In this document: piece by piece, positions 63,001-64,000 of the stretch
How positions within the stretch are numbered: the first letter of the stretch is position 1
Layout of the letters: each line of letters opens with the position of its first letter
DNA from: an uncultured Paludibacter sp.
GTDB lineage: Bacteria; Bacteroidota; Bacteroidia; Bacteroidales; Paludibacteraceae
DNA length: 64,000 nucleotides
Assembly (NCBI GenBank): GCA_937897985.1
Contig: CALCBD010000061.1
Location: 62,001 to 126,000 of the forward strand
Direction of reading: 5' to 3'
Notes under the pieces: generated by a model
What the model was told of the DNA's origin: nothing
Databases searched by the model: none
What the model saw: the letters and a program-made list of their open reading frames with translations, nothing else
Translations under genes and position numbers: made by a program

Positions 63001-64000
63001 ACCGGATTTTCGATCGTTTTTATCAGGCTGAAAACAATCTGAGTCAGGATATTAACTCCCGGGGTACAGGGATTGGGCTGGCACTCGCAAAAGGTATTGT
63101 TGAATTGCACTGCGGTACAATTATTAACGAAAACAGGTCCGAAGGTGGTAGCCGTTTCATAGTTTCATTATTGATGAATGACGATCATTTTAAGCCCGAA
63201 CAAAAACTAAGCGGAAGCCAGCTAATTTCGACATACGAAATAAATTACACTAAACCGGATGAAACATTTCTAAACGAAATCATCGGGTCACAAAACCTTA
63301 ATGCAGGGAAAAAGTACAAAATACTTGTCATTGAAGACAATCCTGAAATACTAAACATGCTGGTACAGATTTTCACTCCGATTTACGAAGTGCATACGGC
63401 TGTGAATGGGAAAGATGGTCTCGGAAAAACAAAAGAAATTCATCCTGATATCATAGTAAGCGATGTGATGATGCCCGAAATGTCAGGCATTGAAATGTGT
63501 AGTAAAATTAAAACAAATCTTGAAATCTGTCACATTCCGGTTGTTCTGCTTACTGCCCGTACAGCTATTGAATATACTATTGAAGGCTTGCGCACAGGTG
63601 CCGACGATTATCTGACTAAACCGTTCGAGACACGATTGCTTATTGCCCGCTGTAATAATCTGATAAACACGCGAAAACAACTTCAGGCAAAATATAGTCG
63701 ACAGGCTGATGCTGAAGTGAATACTGTCGCAACCAACAGTTTGGATCAGAAATTCCTGACAAGAGCTATTGAAGTAGTTGAGAAAACACTTGATAAAACT
63801 AATTTCGATGTCAATCTTTTTGCACAGGAAATGATGATGGGCAGAACAGCGTTTTTTCAGAAATTGAAGGGGATAACAGGACAAACACCTATCGAATTTG
63901 TTACTAACATACGACTTAAAAAGAGTCTCAAAATGCTGATTGAAGAGCCGGAAATGAGCATTACAGACATTTGTTACAAATTAGGATTTTCATCGCCAAG
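60048..64000 (+). CDS. Hybrid two-component regulator (HTCS) of PUL B, C-terminus beyond the window
   Basis: The frame is open from the ATG at 60048-60050 to the right edge, giving 1317 visible residues and lacking perhaps the last 30. Domains in order: signal peptide (FMLFLFVMFFANMLVINA), Reg_prop propellers (about 25-680; GLSQVSVNSIYQDEFG, GRIWIGSAGGGLNLYND), Y_Y_Y (about 690-760), a transmembrane helix (FYATWYAYLFYILFVTGIAY, near 768-790), HisKA with phospho-His829 (TNISHEFRTPL), HATPase_c (LLSNAFKF, GTGIGLALAKGI), a receiver with Asp1139 (VSDVMMPEMSG) and an AraC-type domain cut in ICYKLGFSSPK. It is very similar to the HTCS at 38441. Divergent transcription from susC makes it the probable activator of PUL B. 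Confidence 0.94.
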   Translation, partial: MKKFMLFLFVMFFANMLVINAESIFFNHLRGENGLSQVSVNSIYQDEFGIIWVGTRYGLNKYNGNKIELFKHVNGDNNSIFNNNVQVVTGDKKGNIFLKCEMGLVVYDLISQRITTVKESDIITISYGNDNLWVCSNTTIYKYDKSKNQLIKYAHLNIRDIRIFSIRESSTGQLYIGTRNHGLFVMDKNKRLNNLIPNIYVVNFFEDSKQNMCVASQDNGFFIIERSGNILQISKKPTDPNSLPDNFVRSISEDEFGNYWIGTFNGLCRYNPSQNKFTTYKHSETKPYSIGSSTIWCLFKDRQGTIWIGSYYGGIDYFNPEYSFFNFYGVDNGINRSLSSPLVGKLVEDSKGNLWIGTEGEGLNYLNRKTEEIKIFKNYSRESSGIPKNIKALWIDNATNTLWIGAHIEGLFKMNLNNFQTKAFRYSPSNSTSLRNNYIRDILNYNNKLYLASHNGVLVFDPKTEQCTFLINNKKYGLENKQIWDMMLDSKARLWFSTAYAVFRYDFKTNILKKYINDPTDNSSISATYVNTFFQDSKGRIWIGSAGGGLNLYNDKTDSFRFYNSTNSEIIDDYIVDIKESKTGYLLIATNKGFSFFDADNRKFFNFQNQSVFPITAINDGGLFVTRDGEIYIGSTNGLFSFRENLLNIQPKPFNIVISDIYVNNKLIRPDEDGVLEKSISYLDEISLHHNENAISIEFSCTNFVKALQEESEYQLVGFDNDWIKSNKGHLITYTNLNPGKYTLRIRAKQKGEVCAETSLIIHIQPPFYATWYAYLFYILFVTGIAYTMLRIYTSSIKLKVSLDYEKKEREQIEDLNQSKLRFFTNISHEFRTPLTLIISQIESLLQSTSLQSSLYNRILSVHKNALRMGKLINELLDFRKQEQGFLQIKVSEQDLIKFLNEIVLTFKEYADHRRITFSFKHSEPELKVWFDTNQMEKVIYNLLSNAFKFTPDDGEITVDVVVNGKVVNVIVADNGPGIQPKDMNRIFDRFYQAENNLSQDINSRGTGIGLALAKGIVELHCGTIINENRSEGGSRFIVSLLMNDDHFKPEQKLSGSQLISTYEINYTKPDETFLNEIIGSQNLNAGKKYKILVIEDNPEILNMLVQIFTPIYEVHTAVNGKDGLGKTKEIHPDIIVSDVMMPEMSGIEMCSKIKTNLEICHIPVVLLTARTAIEYTIEGLRTGADDYLTKPFETRLLIARCNNLINTRKQLQAKYSRQADAEVNTVATNSLDQKFLTRAIEVVEKTLDKTNFDVNLFAQEMMMGRTAFFQKLKGITGQTPIEFVTNIRLKKSLKMLIEEPEMSITDICYKLGFSSP

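Overview
The window looks like a chromosome segment of a Bacteroidota bacterium, most likely a Bacteroidales-type glycan degrader with a type IX secretion system (T9SS). Evidence seen directly: two SusC/SusD pairs, hybrid two-component regulators (HTCS), seven secreted proteins ending in T9SS type A-like sorting domains, and TAnnTTTG-type -7 promoter elements. No rRNA, tRNA, CRISPR array or transposase was found. The genus cannot be fixed from the sequence.

Region 1 (1-28571, all minus strand, read from right to left) is a polysaccharide utilisation locus (PUL A). It begins with a LacI-type regulator whose promoter holds a palindromic operator; a near-identical, perfect palindrome precedes the next gene. 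Then follow an FG-GAP/VCBS protein, a DapA/NanA-family aldolase, SusC, SusD, a DUF5017 surface lipoprotein, a sialate O-acetylesterase-like enzyme, a run of secreted proteins built from one recurring ~190-residue module (ten copies in five proteins, most with a T9SS tail, one fused to a BNR propeller), a small peptide gene, a YhcH-family protein, a BNR-propeller protein, L-fucose isomerase, and a large esterase with four copies of a second shared module that runs off the left edge. The content (esterases, BNR proteins, aldolase, YhcH, FucI) suggests an acetylated, sialylated and/or fucosylated glycan; that is inference.

Region 2 (28985-38163, plus strand) is an accessory block between the loci: a J-domain-like protein translationally coupled to a HIRAN protein, an AT-rich nuclease-DUF2075 helicase, a four-helix-bundle protein, and a 1605-residue fusion of a DEDD exonuclease, a RecQ helicase and a UvrD-type helicase. 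It looks like a DNA-repair or defence island.

Region 3 (38441-64000) is a second PUL (PUL B). Minus-strand genes run from SusC and SusD through two T9SS-tailed beta-sandwich proteins, two paralogous clan GH-A-like hydrolases, and a GH29-GH42-GH29 set (two alpha-L-fucosidases around a beta-galactosidase), ending at a strong intrinsic terminator. Beyond it lie a NahK-like sugar kinase and one HTCS; a paralogous HTCS is divergently transcribed from SusC and runs off the right edge. The enzymes point to a fucosylated, galactose-containing glycan. The fucose released in PUL B could be used by FucI of PUL A, and the kinase could salvage N-acetylhexosamines, so the two loci may cooperate on mucin-like or similar glycans (inference). 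Intergenic regions of PUL B share a GTACAA-containing motif that may be an HTCS site, and a 340-bp AT-rich inverted-repeat element lies between the HTCS and the kinase.
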